Assembly (NCBI RefSeq): GCF_001458395.1
Contig: NZ_CYSR01000026.1
Span: 29,287-93,286 of the forward strand
DNA length: 64,000 bases
Reading direction: 5' to 3'
Origin: Leisingera aquaemixtae
GTDB taxonomy: Bacteria; Pseudomonadota; Alphaproteobacteria; Rhodobacterales; Rhodobacteraceae
Shown here: piece after piece, positions 1-7,731 of the stretch
How the letters are laid out: every line of letters begins with the position of its first letter
Numbering within the stretch: position 1 is the stretch's first letter
The notes under the pieces: generated by a model
Database searches by the model: none
Told to the model about the DNA's origin: nothing
What the model saw: the letters and a program-made list of their open reading frames with translations, nothing else
Program-made: the position numbers and the translations under genes

Positions 1-107
1 CGGAAGAGTCGATATGGAGAACGGTGCGGGTCATATTCGTGGTCCTGTGCTTGTTGCTGACAGGAATTTGGGGTATTGCAAATTTGAACGCAACGGCGAT
101 CAAATAA
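1..107 (+). CDS. C-terminal end of an unidentified gene cut by the window edge
   Basis: An open frame enters from the left edge and stops at TAA 105-107. About 34 codons are visible. They encode a strongly hydrophobic stretch (VIFVVLCLLLTGIWGIA) followed by a short polar tail, which would suit a C-terminal membrane anchor. A GTG at position 24 could also begin a 27-residue membrane peptide. I do not recognise it. It ends 46 bases before the LysR gene on the same strand. Confidence 0.3.
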   Translation, partial: EESIWRTVRVIFVVLCLLLTGIWGIANLNATAIK

Positions 108-153
108 CAACATTTGTGCGCTGGCGCGCAGTTCTGCTGGCAGGGAGACTGGC

Positions 154-1032
154 ATGGAAAACTGGGATGAAGTCCGCACCGCCTATCAGGTGGCCCGCAT
201 GGGCACGGTCAGCGGCGCGGCGGAGGTGCTGGGGGTGCATCACGCCACCGTGATCCGCCACATCGACGCGATCGAGGCACGGCTGGGGGTGAAGCTGTTC
301 CAGCGCCATGCCCGCGGCTATACGCCGACGGAGGCCGGGCAGGACCTGTTGCGGGTGGCGCAGGCCACGGATGATCAGTTCAGCCAGCTGGTCGGGCGGC
401 TGAAGGGGCAGGGCGACGACGTGTCCGGTGAGCTGGTGGTCACCTCGCTGGCGTCACTTGCGCCGATGATGGTGCCGGCGCTGAAAGAATTTCAGGACAT
501 GCATCCGGGGCTGATCATCCGCTATCTGACCGGCGAGCGGCTGTTCCGGCTGGAATACGGTGAGGCGCATGTGGCGGTCCGCGCGGGCAATGCGCCGGAT
601 CAGCCGGACAATGTGGTGCAGCCCTTCATGAAGCAGCAGGTCGGCCTTTATGCCGCCAAGACCTATGCCGGCAAATACGGGCTGCTGAAGGGGGTGGAGG
701 ATATCCCCAATCACCGTTTTGTCGGCCAGGACGACGAGGGCAGCCGGGCGCCGTTTTCGCGCTGGCTGCGGGCCAATGCTCCGGCGGAGGCGATTGCCTT
801 CCGCTGTACCGACGGCGCGACCCTGAAGGCGGCCGTGCGCAGCGGCGCGGGGATCGGGTTCATGGCGGCCTGGGAGGCGCGGCAGGAGCCGGATCTGGTG
901 GAGATGATGGCACCGCAGGAAGACTGGGAGGGCACCCTGTGGCTGGTCACCCATGTCGATCTGCACCGGACCAACAAGGTGCAGGCGTTCCTGAAGTTCC
1001 TGAAGGAGCAGGTGAAGGACTGGCAGCTGTGA
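154..1032 (+). CDS. LysR-family transcriptional regulator
   Basis: A 292-residue protein of standard LysR length. The N-terminal winged helix-turn-helix spans about residues 5-63, with the recognition segment around GAAEVLGVHHATVIRHI. It is followed by a linker helix and a substrate-binding domain from about residue 92 to the end. The ATG at 154 has AGGGAG about eight bases upstream. The stop overlaps the GTG start of the next gene (EamA exporter) by four bases, so the two are probably co-transcribed and the regulator may control that exporter. The inducer cannot be told from sequence. Confidence 0.9.
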   Translation: MENWDEVRTAYQVARMGTVSGAAEVLGVHHATVIRHIDAIEARLGVKLFQRHARGYTPTEAGQDLLRVAQATDDQFSQLVGRLKGQGDDVSGELVVTSLASLAPMMVPALKEFQDMHPGLIIRYLTGERLFRLEYGEAHVAVRAGNAPDQPDNVVQPFMKQQVGLYAAKTYAGKYGLLKGVEDIPNHRFVGQDDEGSRAPFSRWLRANAPAEAIAFRCTDGATLKAAVRSGAGIGFMAAWEARQEPDLVEMMAPQEDWEGTLWLVTHVDLHRTNKVQAFLKFLKEQVKDWQL

Positions 1033-1925
1033 GCGAGGCGCTGCGCGGGCATCTTGCGATGCTGATGTTCTCGGCGCTGGTGGCGGGGTCGTTTTCGCTG
1101 GGCGTTATGGTGGCGAATGAGATCGCGCCCGCGGCGCTGAACGCGGCACGTTTCGGCATTGCCGCGGTTGTCATCGGCGCGGCGGCGCTGGCGACCACCG
1201 GGCTGCGGCGCGCCCATTTCCGCGCGCCCTGGCGGTTTGCGGTGCTGGGCGGGCTGTTCGGCGGCTATTTCGTGCTGATGTTTTACGGGCTGCAGACCGC
1301 GGCGCCGGTCAGCGCCGCGGCGGTGTTCACGCTGGTACCGGTGATGAGCGCGCTGTTCGGCTGGCTGCTGCTGCGCCAGATCACCACCCCCTGGATGGCG
1401 CTGGCACTGGCGCTGGGCGCGGGCGGGGCGGTCTGGGTGATCGTGCGCGGCGACCTGGGCGCGCTGGCGGCGTTTGAGATCGGCCAGGGCGAGATCATCT
1501 ATTTCTGGGGCTGCGTGCTGCATGCCATCTATACGCCGATGGTGCGCAAGCTGAACCGGGGCGAACCGGCTGTGGTGTTCACATTCGGGATGCTGCTGGC
1601 GGGCGGCGCGTTGCTGGCCGCCTTTGGCTGGCGGGATATTCTGGCGACTGATTGGATGCAGCTGCCCGGCATCGTTTGGGTCGGTCTGTTCTATCTGGCG
1701 GTCTGTGCCAGCTCTGCCACCTTTGTGCTGCTGCAATATGCAACCCTGCGGCTGCCCTCGGCCAAGGTGATGGCCTATACCTACCTCACGCCCAGCTGGG
1801 TGATCCTGTGGGAGATCGCGCTGGGCCGGGGCGCGCCGCCGGGCATGGTGCTGATCGGGGTGGCGATGTCGGTGGTGGCGCTGGTGATGCTGCTGGAGGG
1901 CGCGCGGGAGCAGCAGCCCGCGTGA
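1029..1925 (+). CDS. EamA/DMT-superfamily membrane exporter
   Basis: Starting at the GTG that overlaps the LysR stop (GTGA), this is a 298-residue polytopic membrane protein. It has about ten hydrophobic segments arranged as two EamA repeats (about residues 8-135 and 148-290). Both the length and the two-repeat pattern fit the drug/metabolite transporter superfamily. The substrate is unknown; members move amino acids, nucleosides or drugs. An ATG at 1059 is an alternative start. The four-base overlap with the regulator argues for translational coupling. Confidence 0.85.
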   Translation: MSEALRGHLAMLMFSALVAGSFSLGVMVANEIAPAALNAARFGIAAVVIGAAALATTGLRRAHFRAPWRFAVLGGLFGGYFVLMFYGLQTAAPVSAAAVFTLVPVMSALFGWLLLRQITTPWMALALALGAGGAVWVIVRGDLGALAAFEIGQGEIIYFWGCVLHAIYTPMVRKLNRGEPAVVFTFGMLLAGGALLAAFGWRDILATDWMQLPGIVWVGLFYLAVCASSATFVLLQYATLRLPSAKVMAYTYLTPSWVILWEIALGRGAPPGMVLIGVAMSVVALVMLLEGAREQQPA

Positions 1926-1941
1926 CCGCTGCGGCCCGCCG

Positions 1942-1983
1942 CTTGACGGAGGTCAAGGCGCCCGCGGCTGGCCCGGCTACCAT
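1942..1983 (+). promoter_or_regulatory. FNR/DNR-like operator and -10 element upstream of the universal stress gene
   Basis: A perfect inverted repeat CTTGAC-GGAG-GTCAAG occupies 1942-1957. It resembles the TTGAY-N4-RTCAA sites of the CRP/FNR family. A TACCAT hexamer lies at 1978-1983. If transcription starts near 1991, the box centre sits at about -41.5, the classic class II activator position. The next gene, uspA-like, starts at 2025. Confidence 0.55.
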
Positions 1984-2024
1984 GACAGACGCAGGAAACG
2001 CGCTCAGGTAACGAGGAGCGTGAC

Positions 2025-2450
2025 ATGTTCAAACACATCCTGGTCCCGGTGGACCTGCGCCTGCCCGACCCAGTGTCCAAGGCGCTGGACGTGGCGATGG
2101 AAATGGCCCGGATCGAAGGCGCGCGCATGACGCTGGTCAACGTGTCCGGCGGCACCACAGGGGAGACCTACAACGATGGCGCGGCTGAGGAGGTCATGAC
2201 CTCGCTGGCCAGAAAGATCGAGAGCAAGATTGCCGGGAAGGCTGACGGGGTCAAAGTGGAGGGCATCACGGTCCACTCAAACGACGTTGCGGCGGAGGTG
2301 GACGGCATCCTGGCCCGCACGGTGGACGAGACCGGCGCCGATCTGGTGATTGCCGGCAGCCATGCGCCGCGGCTTCTGGATTACATCACCACCTCCCATG
2401 CCGGGTATCTGGTACGCCATTCCAAAGCGTCGGTGTTTGTCGTGCGCTAG
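2025..2450 (+). CDS. Universal stress protein, UspA family
   Basis: A 141-residue single Usp domain opening with HILVPVDL, the usual first beta strand. The C-terminal nucleotide-binding loop reads AGSHAPRLLDYITTSHAGYL, so the canonical G-2X-G-9X-G(S/T) motif is only partly kept and ATP binding is doubtful. ATG 2025 follows GAGGAGC. The stop interlocks with the stop of the convergent ArsR gene (CTAG, 2447-2450). The FNR-like box upstream suggests induction when oxygen is low, a known behaviour of some alphaproteobacterial Usp genes. Confidence 0.88.
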   Translation: MFKHILVPVDLRLPDPVSKALDVAMEMARIEGARMTLVNVSGGTTGETYNDGAAEEVMTSLARKIESKIAGKADGVKVEGITVHSNDVAAEVDGILARTVDETGADLVIAGSHAPRLLDYITTSHAGYLVRHSKASVFVVR

Positions 2451-2791
2451 CTTTCGGCCTGGGTGTCTTCGGCGTTGAGCTCAGCTTCGAGGAAGCGTTC
2501 GAAGGCATCCAGGTTCACCGGCTCGAACTGGCCGAAACCCTGCATCCAGACCGACGCCGCGCGCATGGCGTCGGGCTGCAGCTTGCACCATTTGACCCGG
2601 CCGCGCTTTTCCTGCGCAATCAGGCCCGCGCGGGTCAGGATCGTCAGATGCTTGGAAATCGCCGCCAGCGACATCTCGAAGGGCTCCGCCACATCGGTGA
2701 CGGCCATGTCGTCCTCCAGCAGCATGGTGAGGATCGCCCGGCGGGTCGGGTCGGCTAGGGCTGCAAAGACACTGTCGAGGGGATCGCTCAT
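2447..2791 (-). CDS. ArsR-type winged-helix transcriptional regulator
   Basis: A 114-residue protein starting at the ATG complement of 2789-2791 (MSDPLDSVFAALADPTRR). The ADPTRRAIL opening and the segment MSLAAISKHLTILTRAGLI are hallmarks of the ArsR/SmtB winged helix. The metal-binding ELCVCDL motif is absent, so it is probably not a metal sensor; this subgroup often controls transport or detoxification genes. It is divergent from the exporter at 2880, with 88 bases between, which makes that exporter a plausible target. A longer upstream frame exists but reads into the promoter gap. Confidence 0.85.
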   Translation of the reverse strand: MSDPLDSVFAALADPTRRAILTMLLEDDMAVTDVAEPFEMSLAAISKHLTILTRAGLIAQEKRGRVKWCKLQPDAMRAASVWMQGFGQFEPVNLDAFERFLEAELNAEDTQAES

Positions 2792-2879
2792 GCCTTCACT
2801 CCTATCCACAGCCTGCGGGTTTGACAATCTGTCCTGAGCCGTCAAGGTAGCGGCTTTCAGGCGCGCGGGGATTGATGGC

Positions 2880-3776
2880 ATGGCATTGAAATACTGGCTG
2901 GTGATTTTCATCCTCGGCATCGGCTGGGGAATGTCGTTCATGTTTAACGCCATTCTGCTGCGCGAGCTGGGGCCGCTGTCGGTCTCGATGGGGCGGGTGG
3001 GCTTCGGCGCGCTGGGCTGCTGGATCTATGTGCTGGCCGCGCGCAAGCCTGTGCCCGCAGCGCCGGGGCGCTGGCTGGGGCTGTTCGGCTTTGGCGTGCT
3101 CAGCTATGCCGGCCCCTTTGCCTTTTATGCGCTGGGCCAGCAGCACATCGCCAGCGGCGTGGCCGGGATCGTCAATGCCACCACCCCGGCGATGGCGGTT
3201 GCCGTCTCGCATTTCTGGCCCGGCGGCGAGCGGGCAACGGTGCTGAAGTCGCTGGGAGTGCTGTGCGGCTTCCTTGGCATCGTGCTGCTGTCGCTGCCGC
3301 TGTTGCAGGGCGGCCAGCCGTCGGAGGCCTGGGCGGTGCTGATCACGTTGTGCGCGCCCTTGTGCTATGCCTTCTCCGTCAACATCGCGCGCAGCTTCAG
3401 GGATATGGAGCCGGTGGTCCTCGTGGCGATTGCGCTGACCGGCGCCACCGCCGCGATTGCGCCGCTCGCCATATGGAGCGAAGGCCTGCCGCACGTAACG
3501 CGCATCGAGACCTGGGCGTCCTTGCTGGTGATCGGCTTTGTGCTGACCTCGGCTGCCTTCATCGCCTTTTACTGGGTGCTGCCCAAGGTGGGGCCGACCA
3601 ATATCACCCTGCCGACGCTGATCGCGCCGGTCTCAGCCCTGTTCCTGGGCACCTTTGTTCTGAAGGAGCAGCTGCTGTCAGAGCACCTGTGGGGCATGGC
3701 GGCGATCCTGATGGGGCTGCTGCTGATCGATGGGCGGATCGTGCGGCTGCGGATGCCGCGGCGGCCTGTTCGCTAA
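2880..3776 (+). CDS. EamA/DMT-superfamily membrane exporter
   Basis: A 298-residue membrane protein with about ten hydrophobic segments in two EamA repeats (about residues 5-135 and 150-287). It starts at ATG 2880 (MALKYWLVIFILGIGWGMSF). It is a second DMT transporter unlike the one at 1029 in detail but of the same family and length. It is divergent from the ArsR-type regulator, which may control it. A weak hairpin (TCAACC-TTTT-GGTTGA, 3779-3794) directly follows the stop and may help end the transcript. Substrate unknown. Confidence 0.85.
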   Translation: MALKYWLVIFILGIGWGMSFMFNAILLRELGPLSVSMGRVGFGALGCWIYVLAARKPVPAAPGRWLGLFGFGVLSYAGPFAFYALGQQHIASGVAGIVNATTPAMAVAVSHFWPGGERATVLKSLGVLCGFLGIVLLSLPLLQGGQPSEAWAVLITLCAPLCYAFSVNIARSFRDMEPVVLVAIALTGATAAIAPLAIWSEGLPHVTRIETWASLLVIGFVLTSAAFIAFYWVLPKVGPTNITLPTLIAPVSALFLGTFVLKEQLLSEHLWGMAAILMGLLLIDGRIVRLRMPRRPVR

Positions 3777-3812
3777 AATCAACCTTTTGGTTGAATATGG
3801 AATCCGGAGCGG

Positions 3813-3824
3813 TTTGGCGCTAAC
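3813..3824. promoter_or_regulatory. Candidate LacI-type operator upstream of the F0 operon
   Basis: The sequence TTTGGCGCTAAC keeps one perfect half (GCTAAC) and a partial second half of the palindrome GTTAGC|GCTAAC. As I recall, a TAGCGCTA-like core is reported for the carbon/energy regulator CceR of Rhodobacter. Ten of twelve positions match. It lies about 160 bases upstream of atpI. A TTGACG at 3888-3893 could be a -35 hexamer, but no convincing -10 follows. Confidence 0.35.
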
Positions 3825-3971
3825 GGCGGCTGCGGCAAGGCGGCGCGGCTTGCGCTGTCGCAGTTTTGTCCGTATGTTTTCAATGGCTTGACGTGAATTT
3901 GAAACTTCAATCCTTGTAATTGACTCCTCAGCCCCTTGGCCTTAGCACCCTTCACAGAACTTCGCGTGAGG

Positions 3972-4316
3972 ATGGCGCCCGTGACCGACGACGACCAAAA
4001 GCAGCGCATGGCGCAGCTGGAGGAGAAGCTGGCGGCGGCGCGTAAGGCCCAGGAGCCCAAGCCGCGCGCGGATGAGCATTATTCGATGGCCAACATGGCC
4101 TGGCGGATGGTGATCGAATTGGTGGCCGGTCTCGCGATCGGCTTTGGCATCGGATACGGGCTCGACCTGCTGTTTGGCACGCTCCCGGTATTCATGGTGC
4201 TGTTTGTATTGCTGGGGCTTGCCGCCGGAGTGAAGACGATGCTTCGCAGCGCGCAGGAGATCCAGGACAAGAAACTGGCCGATGAGGCCGAAAAAAATGC
4301 GCAAGACCGGGACTGA
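3972..4316 (+). CDS. atpI: ATP synthase protein I (F0 assembly factor)
   Basis: A small protein of about 114 residues with a charged N-terminal helix ([18 protein letters not shown]) and two hydrophobic segments (around [21 protein letters not shown] and [18 protein letters not shown]). This is the AtpI layout; AtpI helps assemble the c-ring. It is the first gene of the F0 cluster, directly before atpB, as is usual in alphaproteobacteria. I take ATG 3972. The GTG at 3981, with GAGG ten bases upstream, is a good alternative. In-frame codons further upstream lack a ribosome site. Confidence 0.85.
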   Translation: MAPVTDDDQKQRMAQLEEKLAAARKAQEPKPRADEHYSMANMAWRMVIELVAGLAIGFGIGYGLDLLFGTLPVFMVLFVLLGLAAGVKTMLRSAQEIQDKKLADEAEKNAQDRD

Positions 4317-4356
4317 TCCGACGGGATCGGCTGCCGGCGACAGGAGAAGCGGACCG

Positions 4357-5160
4357 ATGGGCAAAATTTTCTTTTTCGCAGTTCTGGCACTGGTCGTGGT
4401 GTCGGGCCTGATTTTCGCTCCGGCGGAATCAAAGCTGGCGATCCACCCGATGGACCAGTTCATCGTGCAGCCGCTGTTTGGCGGTGACCACGTCTCCTGG
4501 TACACTCCGACCAACGTGACCCTGTGGATGGGCCTGGCGGTTGCCGCCGTGTTCGCGCTGCTGGTGCTGGGCTCCTCGCGCCGCGCCATCGTGCCGGGCC
4601 GCACCCAGTCGGTGGCGGAACTGGCCTATGGCTTCATCTACAAGATGGTCGAAGATGTGGCCGGTAAGGACGGCGTCAAGTTCTTCCCCTACATCATGAC
4701 CCTGTTCATGTTCATCGTGATGGCCAACTTCCTGGGCCTGATCCCGATGTCCTTCACCACCACGTCGCACATCGCGGTGACCGCGATCCTGGCTGCGCTG
4801 GTATTCTTCACCGTGACCATCGTCGGCTTCGTCAAGAACGGCGCCGGTTTCCTGGGCCTGTTCTGGGTGTCGAGCGCGCCGCTGGCGCTCCGCCCGATCC
4901 TGGCCATCATCGAACTGATTTCCTACTTCGTACGCCCTGTCAGCCACTCCATCCGTCTTGCCGGTAACGTGATGGCCGGCCACGCGGTTCTGAAGGTGTT
5001 CGCAGGTTTCGCTGGCGCCCTGGGCCTGTTCAGCTTCCTGCCGATCTTCGCAATCACCGCAGTCTACGCCCTCGAAGTTCTGGTGGCCTTCATCCAGGCC
5101 TACGTGTTCACCATCCTGACCTGCGTGTACCTGAAGGACGCACTGCACCCGAGCCACTAA
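4357..5160 (+). CDS. atpB: F0F1 ATP synthase subunit a
   Basis: A polytopic protein of 267 residues, the stator proton-channel subunit. The family signature [12 protein letters not shown] is present, and its arginine (about residue 200) is the one that faces the c-ring carboxylate. The [15 protein letters not shown] opening is typical of Rhodobacteraceae. I chose ATG 4357 because AGGAG lies 11 bases upstream (4342-4346). The frame stays open to 4282, overlapping atpI, and a longer start cannot be excluded. The extra hydrophobic N-terminus ([18 protein letters not shown]) precedes the conserved part. Confidence 0.92.
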   Translation: MGKIFFFAVLALVVVSGLIFAPAESKLAIHPMDQFIVQPLFGGDHVSWYTPTNVTLWMGLAVAAVFALLVLGSSRRAIVPGRTQSVAELAYGFIYKMVEDVAGKDGVKFFPYIMTLFMFIVMANFLGLIPMSFTTTSHIAVTAILAALVFFTVTIVGFVKNGAGFLGLFWVSSAPLALRPILAIIELISYFVRPVSHSIRLAGNVMAGHAVLKVFAGFAGALGLFSFLPIFAITAVYALEVLVAFIQAYVFTILTCVYLKDALHPSH

Positions 5161-5182
5161 GGCCAGGATCTGAAAGCTAAGC

Positions 5183-5208
5183 GGGCGGCGCCCTGACGGG
5201 GCCTGCCC
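5183..5208 (+). other. Intergenic mRNA hairpin between atpB and atpE
   Basis: GGGCGG (5183-5188) pairs with CTGCCC (5203-5208, one G-U). A 2x2 internal loop and a CCC/GGG inner stem closed by TGAC follow. There is no T-run, so it is more likely an mRNA processing or stability element than a terminator. It stands between genes whose products are needed in very different amounts. Confidence 0.5.
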
Positions 5209-5248
5209 ACCCTAGAAATCACCACATTCCATCGTAAGGAGAGAAATC

Positions 5249-5485
5249 ATGGAAGGCGATATCGCACAACTCGGTCAGTTCGTCGGCGCAGGCCTGGCAG
5301 CAATCGGTTCCGGCGCAGCCGCAATCGGTGTGGGCCACGTGGCTGGCAACTTCCTGGCAGGCGCTCTGCGCAACCCGTCGGCAGCTGCCGGCCAGACCGC
5401 AACCCTGTTCATCGGCATCGCGTTTGCAGAAGCACTGGGCATCTTCTCGTTCCTGGTCGCTCTGCTGCTGATGTTCGCCGTCTAA
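5249..5485 (+). CDS. atpE: F0F1 ATP synthase subunit c
   Basis: A 78-residue hairpin of two membrane helices. Helix one is glycine/alanine rich ([23 protein letters not shown] is the region, residues about 12-34). The polar loop contains RNPSA, and the proton-carrying glutamate is E61 in [10 protein letters not shown]. The ATG at 5249 follows AAGGAGAG, the best ribosome site in the operon, as expected for a subunit present in many copies. Hairpins lie on both sides of the gene. Confidence 0.97.
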   Translation: MEGDIAQLGQFVGAGLAAIGSGAAAIGVGHVAGNFLAGALRNPSAAAGQTATLFIGIAFAEALGIFSFLVALLLMFAV

Positions 5486-5511
5486 GACCTTAGGAACCTA
5501 TTTCCTTACGG

Positions 5512-5544
5512 CCGGGCAGTGCGGCAAAACCCTGCGCTGCCCGG
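5512..5544 (+). other. Strong mRNA hairpin between atpE and the b' gene
   Basis: A 13-bp stem with two G-U pairs (5512-5524 with 5532-5544) is closed by a 7-nt loop CAAAACC. There is no T-tract. Its position right after atpE suggests it protects the atpE 3' end or partly ends transcription, so that more c than b/b' is made. That role is inferred, not shown. Confidence 0.6.
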
Positions 5545-5573
5545 TGTAACGGCAAGTTCCCAAGGAGGACGAC

Positions 5574-6122
5574 ATGGCATCTAATACGCAAGACGCAGCA
5601 CACGGCGCCGCAGACGCAGCGCACGGGTCTGCTCCGGGCATGCCTCAGCTGGACTTCTCGACCTTCGGGAACCAGATCTTCTGGCTCGTGGTCGCCCTGG
5701 TCGTGATCTACCTCATTCTGTCGCGCGTCGCGCTGCCCCGCATCGCTGCGGTGCTGGCCGAGCGTCAGGGGACCATCACCAACGACCTCGCCGCGGCTGA
5801 AGACCTGAAAGCCAAGGCTGTCGAGGCCGAAAACGCATACAACAAAGCTCTGGCGGATGCCCGTGCGGAAGCTCAGCGCATCGCTGCTGAGACCCGTGCA
5901 GAAATCCAGGCCGGGCTGGACGAGGCGATTGCCAAAGCAGACGAGCAGATCGCTGCCAAGGCTGCCGAGTCCGAAGAGGCGATCGCCGAAATCAAGGCCG
6001 GCGCGCTGGAAGGCGTGAAGGCTGTTGCCACCGAGACCGCGGAGGCGCTGGTGACCGCGCTGAGCGGGTCGGCAGACAAAGACGCAGTTGCTGCGGCAGT
6101 TGCACAGCGGACGAAAGGATAA
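5574..6122 (+). CDS. atpF2: F0F1 ATP synthase subunit b'
   Basis: A 182-residue protein. A disordered, alanine-rich N-terminus precedes one membrane helix ([20 protein letters not shown], about residues 35-56). A long charged helix rich in Ala/Glu/Lys then continues to the C-terminus. With the next gene it forms the heterodimeric b/b' peripheral stalk found in phototrophs and their alphaproteobacterial relatives. ATG 5574 follows AAGGAGG. The stop lies four bases before the b-subunit ATG, so the two are coupled and made in equal amounts. Confidence 0.92.
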   Translation: MASNTQDAAHGAADAAHGSAPGMPQLDFSTFGNQIFWLVVALVVIYLILSRVALPRIAAVLAERQGTITNDLAAAEDLKAKAVEAENAYNKALADARAEAQRIAAETRAEIQAGLDEAIAKADEQIAAKAAESEEAIAEIKAGALEGVKAVATETAEALVTALSGSADKDAVAAAVAQRTKG

Positions 6123-6126
6123 GGAC

Positions 6127-6687
6127 ATGCGCAATATCCTCGCTCTTGCCCTGACCTTTGGCGCGGCCGGCCCGGCGCTGGCAGCAGAAGGCCCGTTCCT
6201 GTCGCTGGGCAACACCGATTTCGTTGTTCTGCTGGCTTTCCTTCTGTTCGTCGGCATCCTGCTGCTGGCCAAGGTGCCGGGCCTGCTGGGCAACCAACTG
6301 GACAACCGTGCCGCGGCCATCCAGAAGGAACTGGACGAAGCCCGTGCGCTGCGTGAAGAGGCCCAGACCATCCTGGCGTCTTATGAGCGCAAGCAGCAGG
6401 AAGTTCAGGCCCAGGCCGATCAGATCGTTGCTGCCGCCCGTGACGAGGCTGCCCGTGCAGCGGACGTTGCCAAGGCGGATCTGGAAACCTCCATCGCCCG
6501 CCGCCTGGCGGCCGCCGAGGAGCAGATCGCGTCGGCAGAAGCTTCGGCTGTGAAGGAAGTGCGCGACCAGGCGATCTCGATTGCTGTTGCTGCCGCGGAT
6601 GAGGTGATCTCCAAGCAGATGACCGCCGCCGAGGCCAACAAGCTGATCGACGCCGCCATCGCGGATGTGGACGCCAAGCTGCACTAA
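6127..6687 (+). CDS. atpF: F0F1 ATP synthase subunit b
   Basis: A 186-residue stalk subunit. A signal-like first segment (MRNILALALTFGAAGPALAA) is followed by the membrane helix FVVLLAFLLFVGILLLAKV and a long amphipathic coiled coil (ELDEARALREEAQTIL onward). ATG 6127 follows AAGGAC and lies four bases after the b' stop. An in-frame ATG upstream at 6088 would run inside the b' gene and is less likely. This is the last gene of the F0 operon; no F1 genes follow, so they must lie elsewhere. Confidence 0.92.
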   Translation: MRNILALALTFGAAGPALAAEGPFLSLGNTDFVVLLAFLLFVGILLLAKVPGLLGNQLDNRAAAIQKELDEARALREEAQTILASYERKQQEVQAQADQIVAAARDEAARAADVAKADLETSIARRLAAAEEQIASAEASAVKEVRDQAISIAVAAADEVISKQMTAAEANKLIDAAIADVDAKLH

Positions 6688-6717
6688 GCTCTCGCGGACA
6701 CTTGTGAAGTCAAAGAA

Positions 6718-6743
6718 CCCGGCCCAGGCGGCCGGGTTTTTTT
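6718..6743 (+). terminator. Rho-independent terminator of the F0 operon
   Basis: A perfect 7-bp stem CCCGGCC (6718-6724)/GGCCGGG (6730-6736) with loop CAGGC is followed directly by seven T (6737-6743). It begins 31 bases after the atpF stop. It is one of the clearest intrinsic terminators in the window. Confidence 0.9.
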
Positions 6744-6802
6744 GTTGCGGTCGTAAGGAACACGGGGGGCGGAATCGCCTGACTGCGCGCCATCTGGCGG
6801 CT

Positions 6803-7585
6803 TCACCCCTTACCAGTCTCGTGCTCCAGCCGCTGCCGCGCGACTTCGGCGTTGCGCTCAGCCCTTTGGTGGTCGGTGAGGGCCTGTTTCACATAGTCCA
6901 GATGCGCCTCGACCGCTTTTCGCGCTCCCTGCGGGTCGCGGGCCTGCAGGGCGGCGTTGATGGCGCGGTGCTGTTCCAGAAGCGCCTCATAGGTGGTGTG
7001 CTGCTGGAACATGATCCGGCGGTTGTAGAACACGCCCTCGCGCAGCAGATCGAACATGGACCGCATCATGTGCAGCATGATGACGTTGTGGCTGGCATCC
7101 ATGATGGCGGAGTGGAACTGGGCGTCGAGCTGGGCCGCTTCCTCGGAGATCGCCGGGTTGCCCGCAGCCTCCATCTTGTCGAAGATCGCCTGGATCACCT
7201 GCAAGTCATAGTCTGACCCGAACCGGGCGGCACGTTCGGCGGCCAGTCCCTCCATGTCGCGGCGGAAGGAGAGGTAGTCAAACACCGCCTCGTCATGGGT
7301 GGCGAACAGCTGGATCAGGGCAGGGGAGAAGGCGGAGCCGAGAACATCCGCCACAAACACGCCGGAGCCAGCCTTGGACGCCAGCAAGCCGCGCGCCTGC
7401 AGCTCGCCGATGGCATCGCGCAAGGAGGGGCGGGAGACGCCCAGCCGCTCTGCCAGTTCGCGTTCGGAAGGCAGGCGCTCGCCCGGGGACAGGATGCCGC
7501 GCAGGATCAGCTGCTCGATCTGCTTGACGACGGAGGCGGAGAGCTTCTCGGGCTGGACTTTCTGAAACGGCATCCTGACGCTCAT
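6803..7585 (-). CDS. GntR/FadR-family regulator with FCD ligand domain
   Basis: A 260-residue regulator. The N-terminal GntR winged helix (about residues 12-80) includes LPSERELAERLGVSRPSL. It is followed by an all-helical FCD domain (about 100-235) with metal/carboxylate-site histidines in DAQFHSAIMDASHN and EQHRAINAAL. The opening VQPEKLSASVVKQIEQLI is shared with the PdhR/LldR branch, whose ligands are small organic acids such as pyruvate or lactate. It is divergent from the aminotransferase at 7732. A perfect inverted repeat sits seven bases before its own start, pointing to autoregulation. Confidence 0.9.
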   Translation of the reverse strand: MSVRMPFQKVQPEKLSASVVKQIEQLILRGILSPGERLPSERELAERLGVSRPSLRDAIGELQARGLLASKAGSGVFVADVLGSAFSPALIQLFATHDEAVFDYLSFRRDMEGLAAERAARFGSDYDLQVIQAIFDKMEAAGNPAISEEAAQLDAQFHSAIMDASHNVIMLHMMRSMFDLLREGVFYNRRIMFQQHTTYEALLEQHRAINAALQARDPQGARKAVEAHLDYVKQALTDHQRAERNAEVARQRLEHETGKG

Positions 7586-7591
7586 TTAAAT

Positions 7592-7610
7592 TGGTCAAAA
7601 CATATGACCA
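7592..7610. promoter_or_regulatory. Inverted repeat, likely GntR-family operator
   Basis: TGGTCA (7592-7597) and TGACCA (7605-7610) form a perfect 6-bp inverted repeat with a 7-nt A/T-rich spacer. FadR/PdhR-type proteins bind palindromes built on TGGT...ACCA. The site lies between position 7585, where the GntR gene starts leftwards, and the promoter of the aminotransferase. Confidence 0.55.
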
Positions 7611-7674
7611 CGCTCGGGGGGCGGCTGCAAGGGCGGGCAGGGATCACGATGGCTGTAACAGTAGGTCAGGATCG

Positions 7675-7702
7675 TTGACTTTGTTTTGCACTCTCCTACC
7701 GT
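7675..7702 (+). promoter_or_regulatory. Predicted promoter of the aminotransferase gene
   Basis: TTGACT (7675-7680) and TACCGT (7697-7702) are separated by 16 bases and resemble housekeeping -35/-10 hexamers. Transcription would start near 7709, which supports translation from ATG 7732 rather than the in-frame ATG at 7714. Confidence 0.4.
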
Positions 7703-7731
7703 GGGCCTAGATCATGCGCGAGGAGAGAGGC

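Noticed and set aside
14..253. A 79-codon frame overlapping the LysR start
   Set aside because: Its second half is the LysR coding sequence read out of frame, Arg/Ala-rich, and it has no ribosome site.
3779..3794. Intrinsic terminator after the second EamA exporter
   Set aside because: The TCAACC/GGTTGA stem is only 6 bp with an A/T-rich 3' side and no T-run. I noted it only as a weak hairpin in that gene's entry.
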